From Paraphaeosphaeria minitans (Eukaryota > Ascomycota > Dothideomycetes > Pleosporales > Didymosphaeriaceae), in assembly GCA_015832175.1 (NCBI GenBank), contig WJXW01000010.1, positions 434,001 through 498,000 on the forward strand: a stretch of DNA of 64,000 bases, given 5' to 3'. Made by a program: the position numbers and the translations under genes. Position 1 is the stretch's first letter, and every line of letters starts with the position of its first letter. Positions 34,183 through 44,933 of this stretch are shown here, in pieces. The notes under the pieces were generated by a model. The model did no database searches. It was not told the origin of the DNA and saw only the letters and a program-made list of their open reading frames with translations.

Positions 34183-37100
34183 ATGGCAACTTCGGGCTGC
34201 GACATGGCTTGGGCTTCGCGACAACTCAACGAACAGTACCTGCAACAGCTTACTGACACGGACATGGAATTGAGCGACTATCCCGATGACCTGTCCGAAT
34301 GGTCACTGGCACGAGGTGATGTGCATGCCAAAGAGCAGGCTGCACCCTTTGAGGACTACACCCATCCCAGGCAAGATATACAGGTAGAAGAACACCCGCA
34401 GGCGTCGCAGGAAGCACGTGTGGAAGACTACGTGCGGGTAGATCAAGAAGCACACCCGGAGCTGGACGTAGCAAAGAATCAATCTGCGCAGGCGGACTCG
34501 GCCGCAGAGGATTTACATCAAGTTGAACACACGCGGGTCGAAAAATTCATGGGTTCAAGCGAGCAGGCATCAGCGCATCTGACCGAGTCTGTTTCTGGAC
34601 CCGTGCACGATGATGAAGAACTACAAGACCAAGGCCTCCCATCACCTCCACGAAGCCAAACGTCAGGAAACGAGGCTCTACCACCGCAGACATCGATTCC
34701 GGCCACGCCAACTCCAGCAGCGGCTACGAATCTTCACTCCTTGCCCTCCTCCACCTTACCCATCTCGCCCATCTCGCCCATGTCGGTCAACGACAGCCTC
34801 GATCAGCCTCGATCAACCCGAAAGAGAACCACGCCCAAGCGAGGCGTTAAGCCCAGGCAGACCGGCAGGTCGAACCGTCTGGTTCCAGCCACGCCCTCAA
34901 TCCCGATAACCCCACGAAGGAGCGGACGAACGACGCAACCTCCCGCCAGATTCTCTGGCATGCGATTTCCTGGCTCTTGTGACCCTTCTCCTGCATCAGA
35001 ACCAGCGCAAGAATCCAAAATTGTGACTTTCAACCTCCCCGTCGATGCTTTGAGGCAGATCCAGCAACAATTCCGACCCAGCAAACGACGACGCGAACCC
35101 CAAGATTCCACCTCTTTGTCGAAGAAGAAGAACCGGAACGCGGACAGCCCCAATCATGAGACTCGAGAACTGAACGCTCAAGCTCCGGATCTCCAAGTCC
35201 AAAAAGAGCAGGGTCAGACCACGGTCCATCATCTACTATTTGAAGAATTACTGCCGCCTCAGTCAGTCGCAAACCTGCCAGAACCTTTGGTTTCGGATGT
35301 ACCTGAAGAATCTGACAGCTTGTGGTCAACCGGGAAAGAGTTGATGGCGTACGCACACCCGTCCGGGATACCACAGGAATTGAAGCCGGAGCCTAGGGGT
35401 CGACCTCCGGTATTTGCTAACGAGCGGTACGAGCTCGTCGAATCCATAGTCAACTGCAAGATCTACCAGAGTGGTTGCTCTACCAAAGATAAGCTCGTCT
35501 ACGCATATCTATACACTGGCCACCCCGCGCTGCGTGATTTCGTAGATTTCGATACGGTCATCGCACGGGCATCTGGCGGCATGGAAACCGACGGTAAGAC
35601 CAAGGAGCGACGTGTGGCCGAAGACCAGGATGAGAACGCTACCAAAACACAAGCCCTGAAAAACACTATGAGGGCCTATAATCCAGTTGTCTTGATCACA
35701 AAGAACGACAACCCGCTAATGCCCTCACACATGCCACAAAAATACTGCGTACTTGGCCACTACAAGCCAACCAACATCTGGACGGAGGAGCAGAATGGCA
35801 AGAAGGTCGTGCGGTACCGCTTTGAGCGACTGAACCCACAAGACGAGCCGGCATGGTTTCAGCCAAAAGGCGTAGAAGGGATTTGTCGGCTTGGATCGCT
35901 GGAGCGACCGGTCGTCCGATCGTGCCCTACGTGTCGAAAATCTTGTCCACAAGTCTACCTGCAGGGATGGGTCTGTCTCAATGGAAACTGTCAAGCGTTT
36001 TGGAAGCTTACATCGTCTTCCGGTGAACTAAAAAAGCTGAATTATGAAGGCCTCGTGTATGACCCACGCTTTCTCAAGCAGAAGACGAAATGGCCTGGAG
36101 AGCATCTGCAGCCATCTTTGGGTTATAGACCCCTGGAAGTATCCGAAGATACCAGGGCTGAAGATTTCTATACGAGGGCAGCGTGGAATGGTATGATCTG
36201 TCCTCGATGCAACGGTTGCATCCTGCGAACGTCTTTCCTTGGGTGGGACTGCAAAACCCCAGAATGCGGCTTCCAATTCCATCCTCCGCGGAAAGCCATA
36301 CCAGCCTCAGCTCTCACTGACTCAGGTGCCGCTTTTACTCTTACAGATGGCTACACACCTAGTCGGGACCTCGTTTTCGCTAAGGAGATTCGCCGTTGTA
36401 AGCCGCATTATGCGAACAATTATCGCACTGACGTTTACGACTTTCCTATACCCGGCTGCTACATGGCACACAAAATTGCCAACAAGACCATCAATGAAGC
36501 GCCAGGCGGACCGAACGACATCTTCAAAGAGCTGCAACTTGTCGACATTGGACTGCGGCGACGCAAGATAACTCCCGAAGGACAGGAAGATCCATCGTAC
36601 TGTCGCCACATGAACCAGAATTTCGGCGTGAACTACAAGTTCACCGGCACAGGTATTGACAATTCCCGATCTTTCGAAGAGGCAGAGACGCCCGTGATAC
36701 GTGAGATTCGTACCCGTATGAACTGGTCCGCCGTGGATACCCAGGCTCGATATGACGACAAGCCTTTCGAGGAGGTAGCCGCAGCGTGGAAGCCGGTGGA
36801 GTTCAATGAGGAATTGGTCTTGTCGTACTTCGAGGATCAAGGCATCGGGTTCCACGACGATGGAGAGCAAGGCGTTGGTCCAGTCATTGGGACTCTTAGC
36901 ATCGGAGATACTGGCAAGATGCAGGTCCGGATGAAGGGGACGCGCTACTTCGGTGTGAGTCGTAGCGGGGTCTACGACCACAAGTACCCGCCCATCCCTG
37001 GTTGCCTGAAGTACAAGGAGAGGCTTGCCCGTCACGATCAAATTGTGCGCGATGCTCCCGAGAAGTTCAAGGACAAGCAGAACTACTGGAAGGAAGTCGC

Positions 37101-37491
37101 CCAAGATCTAGGACTCAAGCGAGGAAAGAGTCAGCAACCACCCAACGCCCTCGAAATGGTTCTTCCTAACGGCGACGAGGTCTTTATGGTAGGCCACCCG
37201 ATACAGGCCTACTACGAGCACTCCGTGACCCATCAGGGTAAAATGCGCTTTGCGCTCACGTGTAGGTACATCGACTTTAAATTCGGTAAACCAAACTTTG
37301 AGGTTGGACCGGACATGGGCCACTACGACGGCTCTGCGCTACCAATGCCTCGTGACGCCGCCGGAGATGTCATTCCGAATGACGGGAAGTTTGAGATCGA
37401 TGTTCGAGATGATGAAATGGAAGAGACGGAGGATGTGCCCGGAGCTGAAGAAGACGTTGAGCGCGGCGGTGAAGATGAGGAAGGACAATGA
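34183..37491 (+). CDS. AlkB-like 2-oxoglutarate/Fe(II) dioxygenase with zinc ribbons
   Basis: Intronless 1102-aa protein. The C-terminal third looks like an AlkB-type dioxygenase, which removes alkyl groups from nucleic-acid bases. Fe(II) ligands fit H891-x-D893 in IGFHDDGEQGVGPVIGTLS and H1013 in AYYEHSV. R1028 in LTCRYI, with R1022 nearby, would bind 2-oxoglutarate. Two Cys-pair zinc ribbons come before it: CPTCRKS...GWVCLNGNC (about 583-605) and CPRCNGC...GWDCKTPEC (about 672-695). The first ~350 residues are disordered with basic patches (STRKRTTPKRGVKPR), suitable for chromatin or DNA contact; the tail is acidic. The substrate, DNA or RNA, is not determined. Confidence 0.82.
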   Translation: MATSGCDMAWASRQLNEQYLQQLTDTDMELSDYPDDLSEWSLARGDVHAKEQAAPFEDYTHPRQDIQVEEHPQASQEARVEDYVRVDQEAHPELDVAKNQSAQADSAAEDLHQVEHTRVEKFMGSSEQASAHLTESVSGPVHDDEELQDQGLPSPPRSQTSGNEALPPQTSIPATPTPAAATNLHSLPSSTLPISPISPMSVNDSLDQPRSTRKRTTPKRGVKPRQTGRSNRLVPATPSIPITPRRSGRTTQPPARFSGMRFPGSCDPSPASEPAQESKIVTFNLPVDALRQIQQQFRPSKRRREPQDSTSLSKKKNRNADSPNHETRELNAQAPDLQVQKEQGQTTVHHLLFEELLPPQSVANLPEPLVSDVPEESDSLWSTGKELMAYAHPSGIPQELKPEPRGRPPVFANERYELVESIVNCKIYQSGCSTKDKLVYAYLYTGHPALRDFVDFDTVIARASGGMETDGKTKERRVAEDQDENATKTQALKNTMRAYNPVVLITKNDNPLMPSHMPQKYCVLGHYKPTNIWTEEQNGKKVVRYRFERLNPQDEPAWFQPKGVEGICRLGSLERPVVRSCPTCRKSCPQVYLQGWVCLNGNCQAFWKLTSSSGELKKLNYEGLVYDPRFLKQKTKWPGEHLQPSLGYRPLEVSEDTRAEDFYTRAAWNGMICPRCNGCILRTSFLGWDCKTPECGFQFHPPRKAIPASALTDSGAAFTLTDGYTPSRDLVFAKEIRRCKPHYANNYRTDVYDFPIPGCYMAHKIANKTINEAPGGPNDIFKELQLVDIGLRRRKITPEGQEDPSYCRHMNQNFGVNYKFTGTGIDNSRSFEEAETPVIREIRTRMNWSAVDTQARYDDKPFEEVAAAWKPVEFNEELVLSYFEDQGIGFHDDGEQGVGPVIGTLSIGDTGKMQVRMKGTRYFGVSRSGVYDHKYPPIPGCLKYKERLARHDQIVRDAPEKFKDKQNYWKEVAQDLGLKRGKSQQPPNALEMVLPNGDEVFMVGHPIQAYYEHSVTHQGKMRFALTCRYIDFKFGKPNFEVGPDMGHYDGSALPMPRDAAGDVIPNDGKFEIDVRDDEMEETEDVPGAEEDVERGGEDEEGQ

Positions 37492-37986
37492 TGGAAAACC
37501 ATATACCGTTCTCCCGTGGGAGGAATTCGCAGTTATGACTTGCATGTTGGTGGCTGTCCAGGGCTCTGAAATTGTTGACCCGACAATTATCGCGGTCTTT
37601 ACGAATCTTTCTTTCGGATGTGCTTCATGGATTTAAAGTATATGGCGATGTTCGCGGCTAGGTAATAGTTAGACTGGAACTTTCGGGTCTCATACAATGG
37701 AGACTACGACTCTTCATGTTATATGTACGTATATAGTTATTTTCGTTGTTCAAATCGTTCAGTTCGCGCGTTTCGAATTCGAACAGTGTGATGGAATAGG
37801 TTGTATTTGTAGGACTTTTCACAGCAATCGTGATGTTGTTTCTTCTCATGTTTGATTGACTGCTTCTGAAAAGCACGACTGCATTGCCCTACGTTCAAAC
37901 AGGCGATCTCAGGTTTGGGTCGAGTCAAACCCTCAGAAAAATCATCAAACGCCCACCAAATACCCGCCAAACGCCAGCAACAAAAA
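37492..37986. other. Convergent 3' region
   Basis: Between the AlkB-like stop and the end of the alcohol-dehydrogenase relic. AT-rich; no gene. Confidence 0.5.
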
Positions 37987-38764
37987 CTATTCCCACGGAT
38001 CAACCACATACCTAACACCACTCCTGCCCTTCAACACCTCCATGGCCATTCATTAAGCCCATTCAAACCCCCAACAACCTTCTCAATCGACAATGGCTTG
38101 ATTAAACCCCTCGCAATCCCCAGCGGTCAATACGCCTCCACAGCCCACTTCTGCAACCCACGGTTCCTCTCCTCATACAACGACTCCGTGTACGGCCCAA
38201 ACACCCTCTCGACCCCGGCCGGAAGGCCTTCCCATCCCGGCTGCATCGTAAACAATCTCCTGCCACCCTGCGCCTCGACTACCCTTCCCATAACCGCAAA
38301 CGTACTCTCCACAGACACAAAGTCAACTACGACATCGTACGGCCCCTTCTCCACGAGCTCTTTAACAAGGCTCTCTGCGTTCTGCGAGTGGTCGGCAATT
38401 GTGGTTTCTCCCAGCCCCCGAACGAAGGCACTATCCCGTGGATTACTCGTCGTAATAACCGCATGTCCCGCGTGGCTCAAGTACGATACCCAACACTCAG
38501 ACCACCAAAACTCCCACTCCCGCCAACCGACTAACCATTACGGATGGCGATTTTGGCTTCGATGGCGTTGAGTGCGATGAATTCATTCTTTATGAGAATC
38601 TCTTTTGGGCCGGGCGTGTAGATAGGGACGGGGTGGACCTCCAAAGGCGTCTTCGGAGACGGAAGGATTGATGTTGTAGGTATTAGTCGCTGTGTAGACG
38701 ATGTTGGTGAACTGGCACCCATGACACCAATGGATGGTGGCTTCTTTGCAGCAAGGTTCGACAT
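37987..38764 (-). pseudogene. Zinc-type alcohol dehydrogenase / enoyl reductase relic
   Basis: Remnant of a medium-chain dehydrogenase (MDR) of the fungal enoyl-reductase-like group. The N-terminal GroES-like piece is recognisable (VHPVPIYTPGPKEILIKNEF, ALNAIEAKIAIRNG). The text then jumps to YLSHAGHAVITTSNPRDSAF, normally found about 130 residues later, so the substrate domain and most of the nucleotide fold are missing. A TGA at 38127-38129 interrupts the later part, and a shift near 38040 separates it from the last segment (VRYVVDPWE, stop at 37987). A short intron may lie near the start. Not functional as it stands. Confidence 0.75.
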
Positions 38765-39990
38765 ACCCGCTTGGTCTTTTTTATCCCAGTCTTTGGGACG
38801 TGTAAGGCAACCAGTCAAGTTTACAGATTAGCAGTGTGACGTGACCGTCATGCGTTGCCGATTGGTTGTGCGAGAAGCGGAAGACGGCGGCGATATATTT
38901 TGCGCATTACTGTCGATATCTCAAAATGCTTGCTCTTGGGCAGTATGGAAGACGCCAGGGATGACACGATCGCACTTGACGCTAGAAGCCAAAGGCGGCA
39001 AGCGGAGACGCGCTAGGGGTTACCTAATGTAGGTACCTACACGGGGTGGTGCAATCCTTCTCAAACTCTTACTAACCTCAACCAACCTCCAACCAGCAAC
39101 CCACTTTCTTCCAACTTGCGAGTGCGCCAGCTACAGTGTGATGCTTTTGAAGCCACTAAGGTAGTCCGTCGATATTCAGCATCGCGCGCGGCCGACGTGG
39201 ACTTCGCAAATTGCCGCCCACGTTCCATATTGATTGCTTGTAGTCCTTCATCGGCATCTACGGCGAGAGAGTCCTCATCGTCACTGCGCAAGTACAATCT
39301 AGAGCCGTTTCGATTGTTACGGGGCTGCTCAGCCTCAATTGATCTGCACTGCGGCTCTCACCGCGATCAGCGAGCTCTTCCGTTTCGAAACGAGAAACCC
39401 TCTCTCCGCCTAATATATCCGGATCATCTCGCCGCAGCTCACCAACCCGACGTTGCAATCCGCTACCCACGCCTGTCTTCGATCTCGTTCTTCTGCTTTC
39501 GATCTAGTCAATCCATATTCGTTGTCCAAATTGTTCTGCTTATTCACTGCATCCCACCCTCAAATAAACATCATTTCAAGATTTCATCATGGCGCATGAC
39601 CTAAATGAGCCCCATATCAAGCATCTGGGGTGCAGCAAAGCTTAGCCGTCCGGCCCAAGTCAGTTCGGCAAGTCACATACCAGTATACCAGCGGCATTGG
39701 ACCAACCATCACGCGCCTATCGTGGAGCCCACCGCCTCCCAGCACTCGCCGGGCCGGGATCGCGATAGTACTATACGACCTCTCAATATCTGACCACTAT
39801 CGCATCTATCCGCGGGTGACCGCTAAATCGACCTCCAGGCTGCGCACATGACCTGGGATTGGGTGGCAACAGTGTCATGTTCCGAAGCAGGCAGTTGATG
39901 TAGGAGGAGTGTGAGTATAAAGGGTGAGTAGTCGTGCGCCAATATTTCTTGCCGTCTCGTATCTTCAGTGTCCCCTGTACCCATATCAAG
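38765..39990. other. Divergent intergenic region before the LPMO gene
   Basis: Mostly non-coding, ending in the LPMO promoter. A promoter-like AT/CT-rich stretch leads to ATGGCGCATGACC at 39589, but that frame closes after 18 codons (39645); it may be a relic first exon. Confidence 0.5.
39916..39921 (+). promoter_or_regulatory. Candidate TATA box of AA9 LPMO gene
   Basis: TATAAA 70 bp upstream of the LPMO ATG, a good distance for a core promoter. Confidence 0.55.
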
Positions 39991-40762
39991 ATGTTGTTCA
40001 CCAGCGCTGTTGCCGCCGTTGCTCTTCTCTCCTCCCAGGCTTCTGCCCACGGTGCTGTTACCAGCTACGTGATTGATGGCACTACCTACCCTGGATACGA
40101 AGGGTTTGCGCCGGCCACGAGCCCCAAGACCATCCAACGCCAGTGGCCCGACTACAACCCCACCATGACCGTCACCGACAAGAAGGTCATGTGCAATGGC
40201 GGCACCTCCGCAGACCTCAGCGCCCCGGTAAAAGCTGGAGGCAAGGTCAAGGCCATCTGGAAGCAGTGGACTCACGCCCAAGGGCCCGTCATGGTCTGGA
40301 TGTACAAGTGCTCCGGAGACTTCAAGTCGTGCGACGGATCCGGCAAGAAGTGGTTCAAGGTATGCCATGTTTTAAAGTCCGTTACGCAGAGCCGTCTAAG
40401 TTGACGTTCAATAGATCGACCAAAAGGGCATGACCGCCCCTCCTCTTTCCGGCACTGCCTGGGGAACCAACGACGTCCTTAAGAACCTGTACTGGGAGTC
40501 CACCATCCCGAGCTCTCTTGCTGCTGGCAACTACCTCATCCGCCACGAACTTCTCGCTCTTCACCAGGCCAACACTCCTCAATTCTACGCCGAGTGCGCT
40601 CAGATTCAGGTCACTGGCAGTGGCTCCGCCGTGCCCAGCGGAAACTCCCTCGCCACCATTCCCGGCTATGCGTCCCAGAGCGACCCTGGAATCACAGTCG
40701 ACACATATGGAAGCAAAGCAACGACATACACTCCTCCAGGTCCCGCGGTTTGGACTGGTTAG
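39991..40762 (+). CDS. AA9 lytic polysaccharide monooxygenase (secreted)
   Basis: Secreted copper enzyme of 238 aa that oxidatively cleaves cellulose or related glucans; formerly GH61. Exons are 39991-40359 and 40415-40762 (GTATGC...AATAG). A 19-residue signal peptide ends in ASA, leaving His20 as the mature N-terminus, the first ligand of the copper histidine brace. His95 in QWTHAQGPV is the second ligand. Tyr181 in PQFYAECAQIQV is the axial tyrosine, with Gln179 and His167 (LIRHELLALH) as the second-sphere pair. There is no carbohydrate-binding module; after the catalytic domain comes only a short tail (GITVDTYGSKATTYTPPGP). Regioselectivity cannot be assigned from sequence alone. Confidence 0.95.
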
Positions 40763-41985
40763 TAGAACAAGGGCATAATCTTCGTTGCTTCTCAATTCGT
40801 TGACCAAGGCTCTTACTTACTGGCATGTACTTACTTACTGGCATGTACTTACTTACTGGCATGTACTTACTTACTGGCATATAATACAATGACAAACTTT
40901 GCATCTCCAATCGTCTTTTGCACAGGGTATACTGACAGACGTATATATGGAAGGGCGAAAAACGGTCATCGCGCGTCAGCGTCGGAACAATAACGCACAA
41001 TTCTTTCCAGCTCGCGGCGACTGCCCCGACGGTAAGAGAAATGTGTTTCAGGAGCCATGGCTTCAGTGTCATCTTGACGCGGAAGCGCTCTACTTCCATG
41101 ATAGGTGGATTGAGAACCCCTCTTCAAGAATGCTATAATGCAGAGCGAGTACAAGGAGGTCAGCACGAGACCTCCGGATTCTAGTATTCGTTCCCTGCGC
41201 AGTACCTAAGTTTAGACCCCACACAAACTTCCGAAGCCCCAACGCTAACACCTCCCCACCACGAGCTCCAGCTCGATAATCTCCGCAATCGTTCGTCGAC
41301 TGCCATCCTTCACATGCGTTGTCGTCCTTCCTTCATGCGCATCGTGTCGCACGGCATACGACGGCATACAGCTTGTCGGGCTGAGCGAGCGAGCAAAAAC
41401 GTCTCTCTGTGCACGGTGAATCATCACAAAGATTTCACTGAAAGGAGCAATAGGAGCAACGAGGAGTTGCAAATGCCGTGAACCATGGCGCACCATGGCG
41501 CACCCGAGCGAGGGGCTTGGAGCTGAGGTGTGCATCCTGAAACCATGGAGCTGTGCAACAAAGTCCGTCTCAACCAACAGCCGAGCACGACATAAGCCGG
41601 GCGCGGTACGCAGCAGCATCGCAGCAGGCCTGCATCTTGCCCACCAACATTCCTTATCGGACCTCTCTTCTTCTGTAAATACTCGTTTTCCTCCTCTCGT
41701 TGCGAACGCATCTCTTGCTCCCACTTTTTTGCGAATCATCTAAGCGCCCGCCTTGCTGCACACGCATGTAAGCCGCATCCAACACCGCCTGATCACCCCG
41801 AAGGTGAAACACAACGCGGAACGACGCCGACCATTCTTCATATAGCAGTTCGCAGCGCTCATCTTCACCCCGAGCACGTAGGTTCTACGGCGCAGTCACG
41901 GCGCAGCAGCCCTCGCATCGATCCCTTCTCTTCGCCATTTGTCTTCCTAGTATATCTATCGAGCTGGTCTCGCTTTCCTTCCACG
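40763..41985. other. Intergenic, 3' of LPMO
   Basis: Contains the 18-bp tandem repeat just after the LPMO gene. A 164-codon minus-strand frame (41245-41739) lacks any recognisable feature and was not annotated. Confidence 0.5.
40812..40883. repeat. 18-bp tandem repeat, four copies
   Basis: CTTACTTACTGGCATGTA repeated four times, the last copy ending in CATATA. It lies 50 bp after the LPMO stop, probably in its 3' UTR. Confidence 0.92.
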
Positions 41986-42501
41986 ATGCCGGGATTTCTC
42001 GTTCAGTTCTATGCTCTTGTTTTCCTAGCATACATTGTCTTCTCCATTATCAAAATCACAAAAGATGAAACCAAAATCGTCGTCCCATTGCGCGACCTGG
42101 AGCTGCCTCTTCTTCTTCCTTTCCCTGTCCGCAGCAGCCGGTCTCTGCACACCCACAGCAGGACCACTTCTCCCGCCCGGAGCACCATCCCACGCCCCCG
42201 CTCAGCATCCAGCTCCACCCGGGCGCCGAGCTCAGTCATCTCCAAGCCAGCTTCTTCAACGTCGGGCGCCAGCTCAAGACGCAGCTCCTCCTCCTCCCTC
42301 TGGTCCCGCAAGCCGAAGCCCACGGCCCCAGGTGGACCCGCTACCCTCAAGCAGCGAGAGTCCAAACAAAAGTCGCGCCCGACGTCGCTCCGCAGCCTCG
42401 CGACGAGCAAATACAGGGGTATGCACCTTCACGGTCTCCCAAGTCCGAGTCTGCACTCCGGATTCCACTTCGCCGGCTCCGGCCAACTACCTGCAAATTA
42501 A
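41986..42501 (+). CDS. Uncertain small protein with N-terminal hydrophobic segment
   Basis: A 171-codon frame starting at the first ATG after a pyrimidine-rich leader. It has a hydrophobic N-terminus (FLVQFYALVFLAYIVFSII) and then Ser/Arg/Pro-rich sequence. An overlapping frame, 42065-42511, would give a 148-aa Pro-rich protein with a signal-like start (CLFFFLSLSAAAG). The third frame is also open through this GC-rich block, so open length is weak evidence. No family is recognised. Treat this as a possible gene only. Confidence 0.25.
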   Translation: MPGFLVQFYALVFLAYIVFSIIKITKDETKIVVPLRDLELPLLLPFPVRSSRSLHTHSRTTSPARSTIPRPRSASSSTRAPSSVISKPASSTSGASSRRSSSSSLWSRKPKPTAPGGPATLKQRESKQKSRPTSLRSLATSKYRGMHLHGLPSPSLHSGFHFAGSGQLPAN

Positions 42502-44933
42502 GACGCTGTAATCGCCGTACAGCGCGGTCGAGGTCGACAGCGCCAGAAACCAGAGGCCGATGCAGGCGTCGGACCGCTACCAGCGCCTGCTTGCGGATCA
42601 GCCGTGGGATGGTGCCAGTCCCGAGGAAGACAGCCGCACGCTTGCCATCGTCGAGGGGGAGCGAGGAGGCCTCCGGATGTCGTATGGCGGCGCGGAGTGG
42701 ACGGAGGACTCGCGGGCTGAGCATGGGGCTGCGGGGTGGTGCGCGGAGGCGGAGTGGCATGGAGCTGGGGACTGGAGCTGTGGGCATGGGAAGACGGAAA
42801 CGCAAAGGGTGGGTCTGGTTGCGATTGCGTCTGTGGACTCGAGGCTGACTGCAACAGAAGAGGACGATCCACTGCGGCTTTCCATGCGCACGGGTCGAGC
42901 GGCTGGTGCTGGAGTAGTCTCTACCAGTGGAGTGAGTGGGGCGGGCAGCTGGTGTTCTGTTCCTTCAACTACCTAGTCAGTCGGTCATCTCGACATCGCT
43001 TGATCGTGGTGGTGGACGTGGTTACTAGTTTGGTATCGACCATGTCGACTACTAGGTACGATCAAGCGGCGTGGAAACACCCGAGCGGTTGGTCAAAAGC
43101 AACGGAATCTCAATGGGATCAAACACCTCGAAAACGAGCCAGTTGAAAGCCAGGGGCAGCAGCAGCAGCAGAACCCTTCGTTCCCTCCATCATTGTATCA
43201 CGCGGATGTCGTGTCTGCAGCACTATCCCGTCATCTTTTCCAAGCAGATACATTCTCCATCAGCCGAGCCGTCCCCATGCACGACACGTTGAATCGCAAA
43301 GCAGACTCGCACCAACCGTCCCCTCAGGACTCCCATACGTACAACTCAACAATGCAAAAAAAAAAAAAAAAGTCTGAAACAAGACATGACCAATCACTTT
43401 ACCGTCTGTCCTTGTGTGCTATAGCTGTGCTGCGTGACTCTTTTCTCTCTTGTGGATAAGCTGCCAACGGCCCAGTTTTCGTCCGGACCTTCACCGCTTG
43501 CATGGACGCACGGCTGCGGGTTTACTCGGCAACGTCCGGCCTGAATGGTGACCGGTGATAAATGTACGGTGGTGGCGTGGATGGCGTTGATGTCGTTTAT
43601 GTTTGATCTGTGCAGTGGCTGGAATGTGGTTTGGGGTGGTGGGGAGGGGGGGAGGGATCAGGTAGAGTGTGGAGGATTGAGGATTTTGGGGGCTGGGCTT
43701 TTTCCTGGGAGTATGATGGGTGTGTTGATTAGCGGACAATGAACGTGGTGAAGAATGAGTGAAAAGTTATCCGTGAGCATATTCGTGGCTACACCGTACA
43801 TATCTAGTCGCTACCTACTCCACGATGAAAGGAAATCATAGCCACATGATTACACGTAGTAGGTAGCCGAACGACCATTCATGTCTCGGAGCGACAGAAG
43901 CCTTTCTGTCGCATCCAGCAGTCACAAAGCGGATAGGATTCTCGTAAAATGAAACCCACCATCGGGTCGTTTGTCGCGTGGTCAATCAAGCCAACGGAAC
44001 TTGCTCCGCCGCGATGTTGAATGAGACGGCAACGTCAAGCGCCTGGGAGAGCGTGTAGGTACGGTAAGGTACGCCACAGACATCCGCGCCACATGTCGTT
44101 ACCGTACCGTACGCCAAACGAGACGGGACGACTGCGTTTCAACGTCCGCCCTGCAACCCGGAGACATCCCACCGCCGGCCTCATTAGCGTGGTGTTTGTT
44201 TGTCGAAAAACGGCGCCGGATACGCCGTCGCCTACCCTTTCTCGCAGAAACATGGCTCGATGTGTCCGCGCAGAATGTGCCGAGCAAGCAAGCAGGCGGG
44301 CTGGGTTGTGGGGTAGGTAGGTGTGATTGGACGGTGCGTATGTTTTCAGTACGAGTAGATAGGTAGGTGTAAGGGGCACGGTGCAGAGGAGATTGGTGAA
44401 GCGGGTCGCTGGGACGATCGCCATCCTGGTGAGACGTGCGGGTTGAAGCACTGTTTGAAGGAAATGCTGTAAATCAAAGCCGTGTTTGAAGGAAATGCTA
44501 TAAATCAAACCCCTGTTTAAGGAAATGCTGTAAACGAAAGCCCTGTGTAAGGAAATACAGTAAATTGAAGCCCTATTTGAGGAAATACTGTAAATTGAAG
44601 CCCTATTGAAAAAGAACGCAAATCAAGTCATATCGGCACGGGCCAGGAAGGCGCGGGATGGCGGCGGTAGTCTAGTTGGGAGCTCGAGGACAAACCGTGG
44701 ATGGATGGACTTGTGTCACATCACATCCACATCCCATCACATGGGTGGAAGTTGGTAAGCCACGAAATGTATTGAAGATGCTTCATGAGGTGTAAAGCCG
44801 CCCAGTAGACCAGGGCGGCGAGCTGCGGTACAAATACTAGGAGCAACCACAACCGAGAGTCGTCAATTTCATTTCAGCCATCATGTCCGGTACGCCGTGA
44901 AGAATGGTGCAGCCGTCCCACTCATCAGGTCGT
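42502..44933. other. Intergenic, about 2.4 kb
   Basis: GC-rich at the left, with frames open by composition. A 15-base A run lies near 43357. The right half holds a 30-bp tandem repeat. No gene supported. Confidence 0.45.
44458..44608. repeat. 30/31-bp degenerate tandem repeat, five copies
   Basis: Units begin at about 44458, 44489, 44519, 44549 and 44579 with consensus AAGGAAATGCTGTAAAT followed by CAAAGCCCTGTTT. Copies differ at several sites, so the array is old. Confidence 0.88.
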
